A DNA stretch of 64,000 nucleotides from Nocardioides sp. NBC_00368 (GTDB lineage Bacteria; Actinomycetota; Actinomycetes; Propionibacteriales; Nocardioidaceae), in assembly GCF_036090055.1 (NCBI RefSeq), contig NZ_CP107970.1, forward strand, positions 3,102,501 to 3,166,500, read 5' to 3'. Both the position numbers and the translations under genes were made by a program. The notes beneath the pieces were generated by a model, which did no database searches, had not been told where the DNA came from, and saw only the letters and a list, made by a program, of their open reading frames with translations. Shown in pieces: positions 7,729-16,688 of the stretch (position 1 is the stretch's first letter; every line of letters begins with the position of its first letter).

Positions 7729-10068
7729 TCAGCGGCCGTTGACGAACCGCTGGTACTGCGCCCGCGCCTCGTCCGGCGTGATCGCCCGGTCGAGGAACAT
7801 CAGCGAGTCCATCCGGCAGTCGCAGGGGTTTCGCTCGACGGTGTCCTGCGGGAACGACCCGCCGACCTTGATGCCTCGCGGCAACGTGTCGGAGGTGCCG
7901 GTGCCGTCGACCTGCCACGGGTCACCGGCCGAGGTGTAGAACCCCTCGACGGCCTTGCCGTTGCGGTAGAGCGCCATCTTCCCGGTGGTGTAGTCGAACG
8001 TCGCCGCCAGGTGCACCCACTGCCCGCGCGGCAGCAGGGTCTGCCAGTCCGCCGAGGCCGCGAACGTCTGCGACGCCCCCTCGTCGAGCCGGCGGCCGAG
8101 CGCGACCAGGCGCAGGGTGCCGTTGACGTTGATGAGCTCGAGCAGAGCGCGTACGCCGTGGCCGTCGGAGTTGCCCGAGAGCACCCCTGCCAGACCGATG
8201 GCGTTGTAGCGGTCCGTCGGGTCGGCGGTCACCGAGTTGAGCGCGGGACCGTCCATGTCGACCTTGAACCAGCCGGCCACGGTGATCTGCTCGGCTCCCG
8301 CGAACGGCGCCAGCGACGCGACGCCGTTCTGGTTCCACGACCCTGCCTTCCAGTCGTCGTTGCCGTTGACCTCCGGGTCGACCTGCTTGGTCTGCAGGGC
8401 GTTGTTGCTGGTCCGGTAGGCAGAGTCGGTGACCTGCATCGCGTTGCCGCCGTTGACCTGGTTCAGCAGCGTCCGTGAGAAGCCCTGGTCCTCCTCGCGC
8501 GACCCCGGCGCGAAGGGGTGCTCGAAGTCGTAGTAGCTGACCAGGTCCTCGCGCAGCGACGGCACGACCTCGCTCGGCCACGGCCGCTGCACCGTGTTCA
8601 CCACCTTCCAGATCTTCCCGTTGGCCTTCGCCAGCAGGTAGAGGTTGCGACGAGAGTCGGTACCGAAGCGCAGGTCGACGCGCGGGTGGTCGACGAAGTC
8701 CTGCATCGAGAGCCGCTTGCCCGAGGTGTCGAAGAGCTGCATCTGGTGCAGGGTCGCCTCTCGGCTGCTCCCCCGCTTCATCTGCCGGGCGTCGGTCCAG
8801 AAGACCTCGCCGTTGACCAGGTCGCCGAAGACGTACTTTCCGCGGAGGTCGTCGAAGCGGCCGCGGTAGACGACACCGCCGCTGACCGCGTGGCCGCTGT
8901 CGGAGGTGCAGGGGTAGTTGGCCGGCGGGTCGTGGTCGAAGGACGCGACCGGGAGCGTGAAGCCGGACATGTCGTAGTCGTCGGGCACCGTGTAGAGGGC
9001 GCACTCGTCGGTGTTGTCGTAGAGCAGCCGGCCCTCGATCTCGCTCCAGCCGAGGTTGTCGCCGGCCCGGACGTCGTAGACGCCCTCGATCGCGTGCTGG
9101 CCGATGTGGCCGAGCAGCAGCCGGCCCGTCTCGACGTCCCAGGAGAACCGGTGCGGATCACGCATGCCGTACGCCCAGATCTCGCCGATCGCGCCCTCCC
9201 GGTCGACGAACGGGTTGCTGTCCGGGACCCCGTACGCCCCGTTGCGCCCGTCGCGGGCGAGCGGGTCGATGCGCAGGATCTTGCCGAAGGGATTGGCGAG
9301 GTTCTGCGGGTCGTCGCTGCGGACGCCGTTGCCGCCGTCACCGGAGGCGATGTAGAGCAGGCCGTAGTCCTCGTCGCCGGGCCGAGCGGTCGGGTTGAAG
9401 TCGATCTGCTGGATGGCGTGGATCTGTCCGGCGAAGTCGATCCGCATCACCTCACGGCTGGTTCCTGCGAATGTGTCCGCGGTCGGGTCGGTGGCGTGCC
9501 ACTCGGTCACGACGCTGACCGTCCGCCCGGAGCCGGGGTTGGTCTGGGACGGGAACGTCGGGGTCTTCGCGAAGCCGCCGAAGCGCTCGGTGTGGGTGGT
9601 GTAGAAGAGCCCGTTCTTCTCGAAGTCGGGGTGGAACGTGATGAAGCCCGCGCCACTGCCCAGCCCGGCACCGGACCAGAAGTCGACGAAGTGGTCCCGG
9701 AGGTTCAGGTATTCATGCTGCTGCCCGTTCTCGAGCAGGTACATCGGCCCGTTGAGGTCGGGGACGTACATCCGGCCCGAGCCGTCGGGGACCTCACCGA
9801 TGAAGTTGATGCGGTTGTGGCGTACGAGGCGCTGGTCGGTGGGGGCCGGGTAGGGCTCGGTCGCAGGAAGCTGGGTGACCTCCTCGAGCACGAGACCGAG
9901 GCTGCTGCGTACGGGCTGTTCGGGGATGGGGTCGGGGACGGGCTCGCTGCCGGGGATGGCGGCGCCTGCGGAACTGAGCGAGAGCGTGGGGGTGAGCAGC
10001 GCGGCGAGCAGGGCGCCGACGGCGAGGCCGGCCCGCGCCTGTCTGCCCCATAGACGTGAGGTTTCCAT
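7729..10068 (-). CDS. Secreted glucose/sorbosone dehydrogenase-like protein with C-terminal LamG domain
   Basis: 779 aa; ATG has AAGGAGAG at 7-nt spacing. A signal peptide (to about residue 36) precedes a six-bladed beta-propeller of the PQQ-dependent sugar dehydrogenase type (about 50-480): GLLYIASGDGGNG, NPFGKILRIDPL, IWAYGMRDPHRFSWD, VSGGVVYRGRFDDLRGKYVFGD. The C-terminal 250 residues form a concanavalin-like LamG jellyroll (ITVAGWFKVD, GQWVHLAATFDYTTGKMALYRNGK, RMDSLMFLDRAITPDE), probably carbohydrate binding. Probably oxidises or binds extracellular sugars; PQQ use is a family expectation and was not demonstrated from residues. The next gene encodes a second secreted jellyroll protein. 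Confidence 0.85.
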   Translation of the reverse strand: METSRLWGRQARAGLAVGALLAALLTPTLSLSSAGAAIPGSEPVPDPIPEQPVRSSLGLVLEEVTQLPATEPYPAPTDQRLVRHNRINFIGEVPDGSGRMYVPDLNGPMYLLENGQQHEYLNLRDHFVDFWSGAGLGSGAGFITFHPDFEKNGLFYTTHTERFGGFAKTPTFPSQTNPGSGRTVSVVTEWHATDPTADTFAGTSREVMRIDFAGQIHAIQQIDFNPTARPGDEDYGLLYIASGDGGNGVRSDDPQNLANPFGKILRIDPLARDGRNGAYGVPDSNPFVDREGAIGEIWAYGMRDPHRFSWDVETGRLLLGHIGQHAIEGVYDVRAGDNLGWSEIEGRLLYDNTDECALYTVPDDYDMSGFTLPVASFDHDPPANYPCTSDSGHAVSGGVVYRGRFDDLRGKYVFGDLVNGEVFWTDARQMKRGSSREATLHQMQLFDTSGKRLSMQDFVDHPRVDLRFGTDSRRNLYLLAKANGKIWKVVNTVQRPWPSEVVPSLREDLVSYYDFEHPFAPGSREEDQGFSRTLLNQVNGGNAMQVTDSAYRTSNNALQTKQVDPEVNGNDDWKAGSWNQNGVASLAPFAGAEQITVAGWFKVDMDGPALNSVTADPTDRYNAIGLAGVLSGNSDGHGVRALLELINVNGTLRLVALGRRLDEGASQTFAASADWQTLLPRGQWVHLAATFDYTTGKMALYRNGKAVEGFYTSAGDPWQVDGTGTSDTLPRGIKVGGSFPQDTVERNPCDCRMDSLMFLDRAITPDEARAQYQRFVNGR

Positions 10069-10093
10069 GGGTTGTTCTCTCCTTACCGAAGGT

Positions 10094-10804
10094 TCAGCGA
10101 TGACGTACGCCCGCGACGGTCACGTCACGGATGCGCCCGAAGTTGTCGAAGGAACCGAAGCCGAACCGGCCTCCGGCGAAGCTGGTGTCGGTGGCGGTCA
10201 TCCGAGGCTCGTCGGCACCGTCGAGGTAGACCGCGATCGCGCCCGTGCGGGCGTTGTAGTCGAGGCGTACGTCGTGCCATTCCGCGTCGGTGATCGACGG
10301 CGCGGCACCGACCGTGCCGTTCCACTGGTGGTCGATCCGCAGCCGGTCGGCGTCGTTGACCACGAAGATGCCGTTGTGGGGGTAGATGGTGTTGTCGGTC
10401 GAGAGGTGGGCGTAGTAGAAGCGCGTCGGCGACTGGTAGTTCCAGACCAGGATCACGTCACGGTTGGTGACCGTGACGGCCTCGTCGATGCGCACCTCGG
10501 CGCGGTAGGTGAGCGAGCCGATCTCGGGGCCCTGCGTGACGATGGCGTACTCGAAGGGGCGTCGCGGGCCCGGCTGTGGCGTCCCCGGCTCGGTCAGGAT
10601 CACCTGGCCGTCCTCGAAGGCCCACTTCTCATCGGTCAGCGGATCCCAGTCGGCCAGACTGGCCCGGGGCTTGACCACGGCCAGGCCGGGGCCTTCGGTG
10701 CTATGGGCCTGCGCTCCGACAATCGGAGCGGCCAGGGCAACGGCGAGGGCGATCACACCGGCGCGTACGCCTCGCCCCATCATTCGGTTCAGCTTCCATC
10801 TCAT
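10094..10804 (-). CDS. Secreted jellyroll (LamG/DUF1080-like) protein
   Basis: 236 aa with a signal peptide ending about residue 32 (GAQAHS). The mature part has beta-strand patterns typical of concanavalin-like lectins: EDGQVILTEPG, VILVWNYQSPTRFYYAHLS, DAEWHDVRLDYNARTGAIAVYLDG and the ending FAGGRFGFGSFDNFGRIRDVTV. Proteins with this ending are usually extracellular sugar-binding or glycoside-processing modules. It lies 25 bp upstream of the dehydrogenase-LamG gene and is probably in the same transcript. No catalytic residues can be assigned. Confidence 0.78.
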   Translation of the reverse strand: MRWKLNRMMGRGVRAGVIALAVALAAPIVGAQAHSTEGPGLAVVKPRASLADWDPLTDEKWAFEDGQVILTEPGTPQPGPRRPFEYAIVTQGPEIGSLTYRAEVRIDEAVTVTNRDVILVWNYQSPTRFYYAHLSTDNTIYPHNGIFVVNDADRLRIDHQWNGTVGAAPSITDAEWHDVRLDYNARTGAIAVYLDGADEPRMTATDTSFAGGRFGFGSFDNFGRIRDVTVAGVRHR

Positions 10805-10819
10805 GGTGCTTCCCTTCCC

Positions 10820-11578
10820 CTATTCGGGACCATCGGTGGCCCCTGCTGAGGTCGTCGCGGCTCCCCCGAGATAGAGCTCCGCCATCCGCGGGTCGGCGAG
10901 CAGGTCGGCGGCTGCCCCTGCGATGTGCACCTTCCCCAGATCGAGTACGCAGCCCAGGTCGGCCGACTCCAGGGCCCGCCGGGCGTTCTGCTCGACGAGC
11001 AGGACCGCCAGACCGGCGTCGCGCATGCGGACGACCTGCTCGAACACGGTCGCGGTGGTCTTCGGGTCCAGGCCCATGCTGGGCTCGTCGAGCAGCACGA
11101 CCTTCGGGCTCACCATCAGCGAGCGGGCGAACTCGACCTGCTTCTGCTGACCGCCCGAGAGCGCGCCGGCGAGGGTGTGCCAGCGCTCCGCGACGACCGG
11201 GAACAGGCTTTTGACGAAGTCGGTCCGCTCGGCCACCGCCGCCGCGTCGCGAACGGTATAGGCGCCCAGCCCGACGTTCTCGGCGACGGTCATCTCCTTG
11301 AAGACCGAGTGGCCCTGGAGGACGTGAGCCATGCCCGCGCGGAGCATCTGCTGCGGACCGTTGCGGGTGACGTCGACGCCGTCGACCGTGATGGTGCCCG
11401 AGCGTGGCGTCAGCATGCCGCTGGCGACCTTGAGCACGGTGGACTTGCCGGCACCGTTGGGACCGACGAGACAGACGATCTGACCTGCCGGAACGGTGAC
11501 CGTGAGGCCACGCAGGACCAGTGCCGCGCGGCCGTAGCCGGCCTCGATGTCGCGCAGCGCGAGAAGCGGTTCAGACAC
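10820..11578 (-). CDS. livF: Branched-chain amino acid type ABC transporter ATP-binding protein LivF
   Basis: 252 aa from GTG 11578, which overlaps the livG stop by 8 nt; the long upstream extension is out of frame with livG and was discarded. Walker A GPNGAGKST, Q-loop AHVLQGHSVF, signature LSGGQQKQVEFAR, Walker B VVLLDEPSMGL, H-switch LLVEQNARRAL. Last gene of the five-gene liv operon; with LivG it powers uptake through LivH-LivM. LivF is recognised by its short length and the LVEQN motif. Confidence 0.93.
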   Translation of the reverse strand: MSEPLLALRDIEAGYGRAALVLRGLTVTVPAGQIVCLVGPNGAGKSTVLKVASGMLTPRSGTITVDGVDVTRNGPQQMLRAGMAHVLQGHSVFKEMTVAENVGLGAYTVRDAAAVAERTDFVKSLFPVVAERWHTLAGALSGGQQKQVEFARSLMVSPKVVLLDEPSMGLDPKTTATVFEQVVRMRDAGLAVLLVEQNARRALESADLGCVLDLGKVHIAGAAADLLADPRMAELYLGGAATTSAGATDGPE

Positions 11579-12320
11579 CAAGGTAGGCCTCCAGGACTCG
11601 TGGGTCGTTCTGCACGTCCGCCGGCGCACCGGAGGCGATCGGCCGGCCGCGGTCGAAGACCACGACATGGTCGGAGAGGCTCATCACCAGCTCCATGTTG
11701 TGCTCGACGATGACGAAGGTGCGGCCCTCGGCGTTGAGCTCGCGCACGAGGGTGGCGATCCGGCCGATCAGCGCCGGGTTCACGCCCCCGGCAGGCTCGT
11801 CGAGCATGATCGTGTCGGGCTCGGCCATCAGCACCCCGGCCAGCTCGAGCAGCTTCTGCTGGCCGTAGGAGATGTCGCGGGCCTCGCTGCGCTCGAGGTG
11901 CTCGATGCCGACCCTGGCCAGCAGCTCGCGCGCCCGGGCGACGTCATCGGGGTTGTGCGCCCCGCGCAGCCGGTGGACGATGCCCGTCGAGCGGACTCCG
12001 GCGAGCACGTTGTCGAGCACCGTCATCCGCGGGAAGACCCGGCACAGCTGGAAGCTGCGCCCGAGCCCGGCCCGTGCGATCCGGTGGGGTGCGTGGCCGG
12101 TCACGTCGCGGCCGCGGTAGGTCACCGTTCCCGAGTCGGGCCGGATCATCCCGGTCACGCAGTTGAAGAACGTGGTCTTGCCCGACCCGTTCGGCCCGAT
12201 CAGGGCGTTGATCTTGCCCTCCTGGAAGCTGACCGTCGCCTCGTCGACGGCGCGCACGCCGCCGAAGGACTTCGTCAGGTTCTCGATGGCCAGGTTCTGC
12301 TTGATCGGATGAGCACTCAT
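11571..12320 (-). CDS. livG: Branched-chain amino acid type ABC transporter ATP-binding protein LivG
   Basis: 249 aa. ATG 12320 overlaps the livM stop (ATGA). Walker A GPNGSGKTTFFN, LivG-specific insert around GLGRSFQLCRVFPRMTVLDNVL, signature ISYGQQKLLELAG, Walker B TIMLDEPAGGVNP, H-switch VIVEHNMELVM. The frame is open upstream to 13211, but that part is antiphase to livM and not coding. Confidence 0.93.
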   Translation of the reverse strand: MSAHPIKQNLAIENLTKSFGGVRAVDEATVSFQEGKINALIGPNGSGKTTFFNCVTGMIRPDSGTVTYRGRDVTGHAPHRIARAGLGRSFQLCRVFPRMTVLDNVLAGVRSTGIVHRLRGAHNPDDVARARELLARVGIEHLERSEARDISYGQQKLLELAGVLMAEPDTIMLDEPAGGVNPALIGRIATLVRELNAEGRTFVIVEHNMELVMSLSDHVVVFDRGRPIASGAPADVQNDPRVLEAYLGV

Positions 12321-13393
12321 GACTTCGCCTCCTCGAGCGCCTTGCGCTCCTCGGCAAGCTGAGCGGCGTCGACCTCGCGGATCGAGGTGCCGCCGGGACG
12401 GAGCCGGTCGAACTGCGCGGTCACCCACGGGATCACCCCGTCGGGCATGAACAGCACGACCAGGGCGAGCAACAGGCCGAGCGCGACCAGGTGCAGCTGG
12501 GTGTCGCCGTACTGGTTCTTGAAGAACTCGACCGCGTAGCCCACGATCACCGCGCCGACGACCGGGCCGAGCAGGCTGCGTACGCCGCCGAGCAGCGACA
12601 TCAGCACCAGATAGGAGCCGGTCAGGATGGAGAACTGGAAGATCGGGTCGAGCGACCCGAACCAGAGGGCGTACATCCCGCCCGCCATCGCGGTGAAGAA
12701 CGCCGAGACGACGAAGACGACGAGCTTGTAGGCAAAGGTGGGCACGCCCAGCGCCTGCGCCTTGTCCTCGTCCTCCCGGATCGCCTTGAGCCCGGTGCCG
12801 AGACGGGACCGGTCGATCACCCACCACAGTGCGAGCGCGACCAGCGTCAGCCCGACGAACAGGTAGAAGAACCGCTCGTGCTGTTCGGGCCGGAGTACGT
12901 CGGTGCCGAACGGCCGCGGCACCCGCAGCCCGTTGGACCCGCCGGTGACACCGGCCCAGCTCTGCGCGACCAGCAGCAGGATGAGCACCAGCGCGATCGA
13001 GACGATCACGAACGAGGCACCGCGGACTCGCAGCGAAGCGATCCCGATCGGCATCGCGGCCACGCCCACGAGGATCGCCGCGACCACCATCGAGATCCAC
13101 GGGTTGACCCCGGCCTCGGTGATCAGCAGCGCGGTGCCGTAGCCGCCCAGCCCCGAGTAGGCCGCGTGCCCCAGCGAGATGTAGCCGGTCAGTCCGCCGA
13201 CGAAGTTCCACGCCACCGCGAGCGCGGCGTAGCTGGCGATCACCACGCCCACCGACAGGATGAACGGGTCCGGGGCGAGCGCCGGGAAGGCGAGCACGAG
13301 GCCGAGCCCGACGGCAGCCGCGACGAGCTTGGTCGCCAGGACCGAGCGGCCCGGGGACGTACGGCTCTGTTTGTGTCTAGAAGCGCTGAGCAA
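12317..13393 (-). CDS. livM: Branched-chain amino acid type ABC permease LivM
   Basis: 358 aa with about nine to ten hydrophobic helices. Typical LivM signatures: YISLGHAAYSGLGGYGTALL, GLRVPRPFG, and SLLGGVRSLLGPVVGAVIVG near the C-terminus. The start overlaps the livH stop by 17 nt, showing tight coupling. It forms the membrane channel with LivH. The C-terminal tail EERKALEEAKS is charged and cytosolic. Confidence 0.92.
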   Translation of the reverse strand: MLSASRHKQSRTSPGRSVLATKLVAAAVGLGLVLAFPALAPDPFILSVGVVIASYAALAVAWNFVGGLTGYISLGHAAYSGLGGYGTALLITEAGVNPWISMVVAAILVGVAAMPIGIASLRVRGASFVIVSIALVLILLLVAQSWAGVTGGSNGLRVPRPFGTDVLRPEQHERFFYLFVGLTLVALALWWVIDRSRLGTGLKAIREDEDKAQALGVPTFAYKLVVFVVSAFFTAMAGGMYALWFGSLDPIFQFSILTGSYLVLMSLLGGVRSLLGPVVGAVIVGYAVEFFKNQYGDTQLHLVALGLLLALVVLFMPDGVIPWVTAQFDRLRPGGTSIREVDAAQLAEERKALEEAKS

Positions 13394-14261
13394 GGCGACC
13401 TCCGAAGAAACCCTGGGGGCGGAACATGAGGGTGGCGAAGAGGGCGACGTAGAAGACCGTCTGCGCCCAGGTGGTGCCCATCGGGATCTGCAGCAGCGCC
13501 TGGGTGACCCCGAGGAGCATCGCCGCGATCGCGGCGCCCGGGATGCTGCCGAGGCCGCCGATCACGATGATCGCCATCAGCGGCCCGATCCAGTGCCAGT
13601 GCAGCGACGGGTAGATGGTGGCGTCGAGCGCGAGCGCGGTGCCACCGACCGCCGCGGTCGCCAGGCCGAGACCGAAGCCGAAGCCGGCGATCCGGTCGGT
13701 GTCGATGCCGAGCAGCTGGGCGGCCTCACGGTGCTGGATCGTGGCCCGCAGCGCCTGTCCGAAGCGGGTCTTCTTGAGCAGCAGGAACAGTGCCAGGAGC
13801 GAGACCGCGGCCAGCCCGAAGGCGATCAGCTTCACCACCGCGATCCGGGCACCCCACAGCTCCAGGCTCGCGCCGGAGTAGCCGAGCTGGATCCGGCGCT
13901 GGGTGCCGGAGAAGAGGTAGCCGAGGCCGCCCTCGATGACCAGCGCGATCGCGAAGGTCAGCAGCACCGACATCATCGTCAGCGTCGCCGGGCGCAGCCG
14001 GGAGAGCAGCGCCCGCTGCATCCCGTAGCCCGCCGCGAAGAAGAGCGGCACGGTGATGAACAGCGAGAGCAGCGGGTCGAGACCGGTCTGCTTGGTGAAG
14101 AACCAGGCCAGGTACGCAGCCAGGATCAGGAACGCGGAGTGCGCGATCATCACGACCCGCATGACGCCGAAGTAGAGCGTCAGACCGGCGGCGAGCAGGG
14201 CGTAGAGGCCTCCGAGCAGCAGCCCCAGGATCAGGCTCTGCAGAAGGAGCGAAGCCGACAT
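13377..14261 (-). CDS. livH: Branched-chain amino acid type ABC permease LivH
   Basis: 294 aa, eight or so hydrophobic helices. Characteristic LivH stretches: LILGLLLGGLYALLAAGLTL, GVMRVVMIAHSAFLIL and MAIIVIGGLGSIPGAAIAA. Second gene of the operon, 4 nt after the binding-protein gene. Confidence 0.92.
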   Translation of the reverse strand: MSASLLLQSLILGLLLGGLYALLAAGLTLYFGVMRVVMIAHSAFLILAAYLAWFFTKQTGLDPLLSLFITVPLFFAAGYGMQRALLSRLRPATLTMMSVLLTFAIALVIEGGLGYLFSGTQRRIQLGYSGASLELWGARIAVVKLIAFGLAAVSLLALFLLLKKTRFGQALRATIQHREAAQLLGIDTDRIAGFGFGLGLATAAVGGTALALDATIYPSLHWHWIGPLMAIIVIGGLGSIPGAAIAAMLLGVTQALLQIPMGTTWAQTVFYVALFATLMFRPQGFFGGRLAQRF

Positions 14262-14265
14262 CGAC

Positions 14266-15507
14266 TCACCACGCCGGCTTCGGGAAGACGAACTCGGCCT
14301 CGGCCTGGTCCTCCGGCAGGACGATCTTGATCTCGCCGTCGACCCACTGCTGGATCATGTGGGCGCTCTGCGGGCGGCCCTTGTCGTCCCAGCTCAGCGG
14401 CCCGACGACCGTGTCGACCTCGTTCTCGCGCAGCCAGTCGATCAGCTGGGCCTGGCACTCCGGGTCGGGCTCCGCACACTCGACCGCCTCGACCGCGGCG
14501 GCGACGACCTGGCCGGTGGTCCAGGCGTTGGCCTCGTCCTCACCGGGCGCCTCGCCGTGCTTCTCCTCGTAGAACTTCACGAACTCCTGGTTCTCGGGGT
14601 AGTCGGCCTTGGTCGTGTAGCCGGTCGGCGCGATGACGCCCTGCGTCTTGTCGCCGATCGCCTCGGCGAACTCGGTCTCGGTCGGCGCGGTCGAGAACGC
14701 GGCCAGCTTCGGCTGGTAGTCGAGCTGCTGGAGCGCGACGATCAGGTTGACGCCGTCCTGGTACTGGCTGCCGCCCACGACGATGTCGGCCTTGCTGTCG
14801 GCGATCTTGGCCGCGATGCTGCTGAAGTCGGTGGTGTTGGGCGGGTAGACCTCGTCCACGACCGTCTTCACACCACCCTCCTCCAGGGCATCCTTGAGCC
14901 CGTAGGCGGTCCCCTGGGCGAAGGGGTCGTCCATGGAGGCGTACGCCGCGGTCTTGGGCCGCTCGGCCTCCGGCATCGCGAGGATGTGCTCGGCGAGGAG
15001 CTTGTAGTGGTCGTCGGCGACCGCGGGGGCGGCGTAGAAGAGGTTCTCGAAGCCCTCCTCGAAGACCTCGGGCGCCGCGCCCGCGGGCTCGACGAAGAGG
15101 TAGCCGTAGTCCTGGGCGACCTGAGCGGCCGGGATCACCAGGCGGGTCGAGAAGGGCCCGACGACCAGGTCGACCTGCTCCTGGTTGATCAGCTTCTCGT
15201 AGTCGGCCGCGACGCGCTCGGCGCTGGACTGGTCGTCGAGCATCTCGAGGCGTACGTCGCGGCCGAGCAGGCCACCGTTGGCGTTGACGTATTCGGCCCA
15301 GGCCTCGTAGCCACGCTGGATGCCCTTGCCGGGCTCGCTGAAGTCGCCGGTCAGGGGCAGCGAGATGCCGATCACGATCTCGTCCTCGCTACCTCCTTCC
15401 TCGGCGGCGCCACAGGCGGCGAGGGTGGACGCGAGGGCAAGGGCGGCGGTGGCCGTCAGCGCTGCTCGGGACCGCTTGCTCGCGGTGGGGGTCTTCGTGA
15501 AGGGCAT
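14266..15507 (-). CDS. livJ: Branched-chain amino acid type ABC substrate-binding lipoprotein
   Basis: 413 aa; GAGGAGAA ribosome site before ATG 15507. Signal peptide with lipobox STLAAC (Cys about 33), then a periplasmic-binding type I fold of the LIVBP/Leu-Ile-Val family: IVIGISLPLTGDFSEPGKG, YVNANGGLLGRDVRLEML, ADIVVGGSQYQDGVN. The ligand is not certain; many family members in this phylum bind amides, urea derivatives or aromatic acids. First gene of the operon and the likely target of the divergent LacI repressor. Confidence 0.88.
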   Translation of the reverse strand: MPFTKTPTASKRSRAALTATAALALASTLAACGAAEEGGSEDEIVIGISLPLTGDFSEPGKGIQRGYEAWAEYVNANGGLLGRDVRLEMLDDQSSAERVAADYEKLINQEQVDLVVGPFSTRLVIPAAQVAQDYGYLFVEPAGAAPEVFEEGFENLFYAAPAVADDHYKLLAEHILAMPEAERPKTAAYASMDDPFAQGTAYGLKDALEEGGVKTVVDEVYPPNTTDFSSIAAKIADSKADIVVGGSQYQDGVNLIVALQQLDYQPKLAAFSTAPTETEFAEAIGDKTQGVIAPTGYTTKADYPENQEFVKFYEEKHGEAPGEDEANAWTTGQVVAAAVEAVECAEPDPECQAQLIDWLRENEVDTVVGPLSWDDKGRPQSAHMIQQWVDGEIKIVLPEDQAEAEFVFPKPAW

Positions 15508-15529
15508 CTGCGGTTCTCCTCTACGAAAG

Positions 15530-15543
15530 CGCTTACGTAAGCG
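15530..15543. promoter_or_regulatory. LacI-family operator in the divergent livJ/repressor promoter
   Basis: CGCTTACGTAAGCG is a perfect 14-bp palindrome with the central CG step typical of LacI-family operators. It overlaps a second dyad, GAAAGCGCTT, immediately to its left. It lies 23 bp from livJ and 68 bp from the repressor gene, so one site can control both. Confidence 0.7.
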
Positions 15544-15611
15544 TTTACGATGACGTTACCGACTCTCGCTTAGTGTGGCAAGGGTCACAATCCTGACGAC
15601 AAGGGGCATCG

Positions 15612-16688
15612 ATGGTCCGAACCAACCGCTCCCCCCGCCTGATCGACGTCGCCCATGCGTCCGGCGTCTCGATCGCAACCGCCTCTCGTGCGCTCTCGGG
15701 AACCCCCGGAGTCAGCGACTCGGTCGCCGAGAAGGTCCGCCAGGCGGCACGCGAGCTCGGCTACGTCGCCAATCTCCATGCCCGTTCGCTCGCCAGCGGA
15801 TCCACGGCGACCATCGGGCTCGTCGTACACGAGATCGGCGACCCCTACTTCTCCGAGATCGCCAGCGGCGTGCTCAGCCTCGCCGCCGAGCACGGCCGCA
15901 CCGTCCAGATCTGCCACAGCGGCCGCGACCCCGAGGCCGAGGTCGAGCAGGTACGCAGCCTGGTGGCCAACCGGGTCGGCGCGATCCTGATCGCGGGGTC
16001 GGGCTTCGTGGACGCCTCGGTCGAGGCTCCGATGCGGCTCGAGGTGCAGCGCTACGCGGAGGCGGGCGGACGTGTCGCGGTCGTCGGCCGGCACCACCTC
16101 GGGGTCGACAGCGTGCTGCCCGACAACCGCCCCGGCGGCCGCGCCGTCGCCGAGCACATCCTCGGCCTCGGGCACCGGCGCATCGTGGTCGTCTCGGGCT
16201 CGCTGGAGCTCACCACCGTCGCCGACCGTCTCGAGGGGGTCCGCGACGCGCTCTCGGCGGCGGGGCTCGCCGCCGCCGACGTACCCGTCCTCGAGGGGCC
16301 GTTCACCCGCGAGGGCGGGCGTGAGTGCATCCGCCGGATGCTCGCCGACCACCCGCGTACGACGGCCGTCATCGCCCTCAACGACGACATGGCCATCGGG
16401 TGTCTCTCCGAGCTGCGCAGCTCGGGGGTCTCGGTGCCCGGCCAGGTCTCGGTCAGCGGCTTCGACGACGTCGCCGTCGCCCAAGACCTCTCCCCCGGAC
16501 TGACCACCGTGCGCCTCCCGATGGCCGAGATGGGCGCCCGGGCGCTGACGCTGGCACTGAAGGAGCCCGGCGCCCGCGCCCGCCGGCAGCGGGTCCCTGC
16601 TGAGCTCGTGGTGCGCGACTCGACCGGCCCGGTGGGTTCCGCCGACGCCTCGGAGGAGAATGGGGGCCGAGCGAGAGGAGTCCGATGA
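15612..16688 (+). CDS. LacI-family transcriptional repressor
   Basis: 358 aa. The N-terminal HTH is LIDVAHASGVSIATASRALS followed by the hinge helix YVANLHARSLASG, then the type I periplasmic-binding-like effector domain (TIGLVVHEIGDPYFSEIASG, AVIALNDDMAIGCLSELRSSG, VSVSGFDDVAVAQDLSPGLTT). Divergent from livJ with a palindromic operator between, so it probably represses the liv operon and itself; this is unusual because LacI proteins normally control sugar genes. Its TGA overlaps the ATG of arfB. Confidence 0.92.
   Translation: MVRTNRSPRLIDVAHASGVSIATASRALSGTPGVSDSVAEKVRQAARELGYVANLHARSLASGSTATIGLVVHEIGDPYFSEIASGVLSLAAEHGRTVQICHSGRDPEAEVEQVRSLVANRVGAILIAGSGFVDASVEAPMRLEVQRYAEAGGRVAVVGRHHLGVDSVLPDNRPGGRAVAEHILGLGHRRIVVVSGSLELTTVADRLEGVRDALSAAGLAAADVPVLEGPFTREGGRECIRRMLADHPRTTAVIALNDDMAIGCLSELRSSGVSVPGQVSVSGFDDVAVAQDLSPGLTTVRLPMAEMGARALTLALKEPGARARRQRVPAELVVRDSTGPVGSADASEENGGRARGVR

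Noticed and set aside
11571..13211. 546-aa frame that would fuse an Arg-rich N-terminus to LivG
   Set aside because: The N-terminal part is out of frame with the well-supported livM; LivG starts at 12320 with an ATGA overlap.
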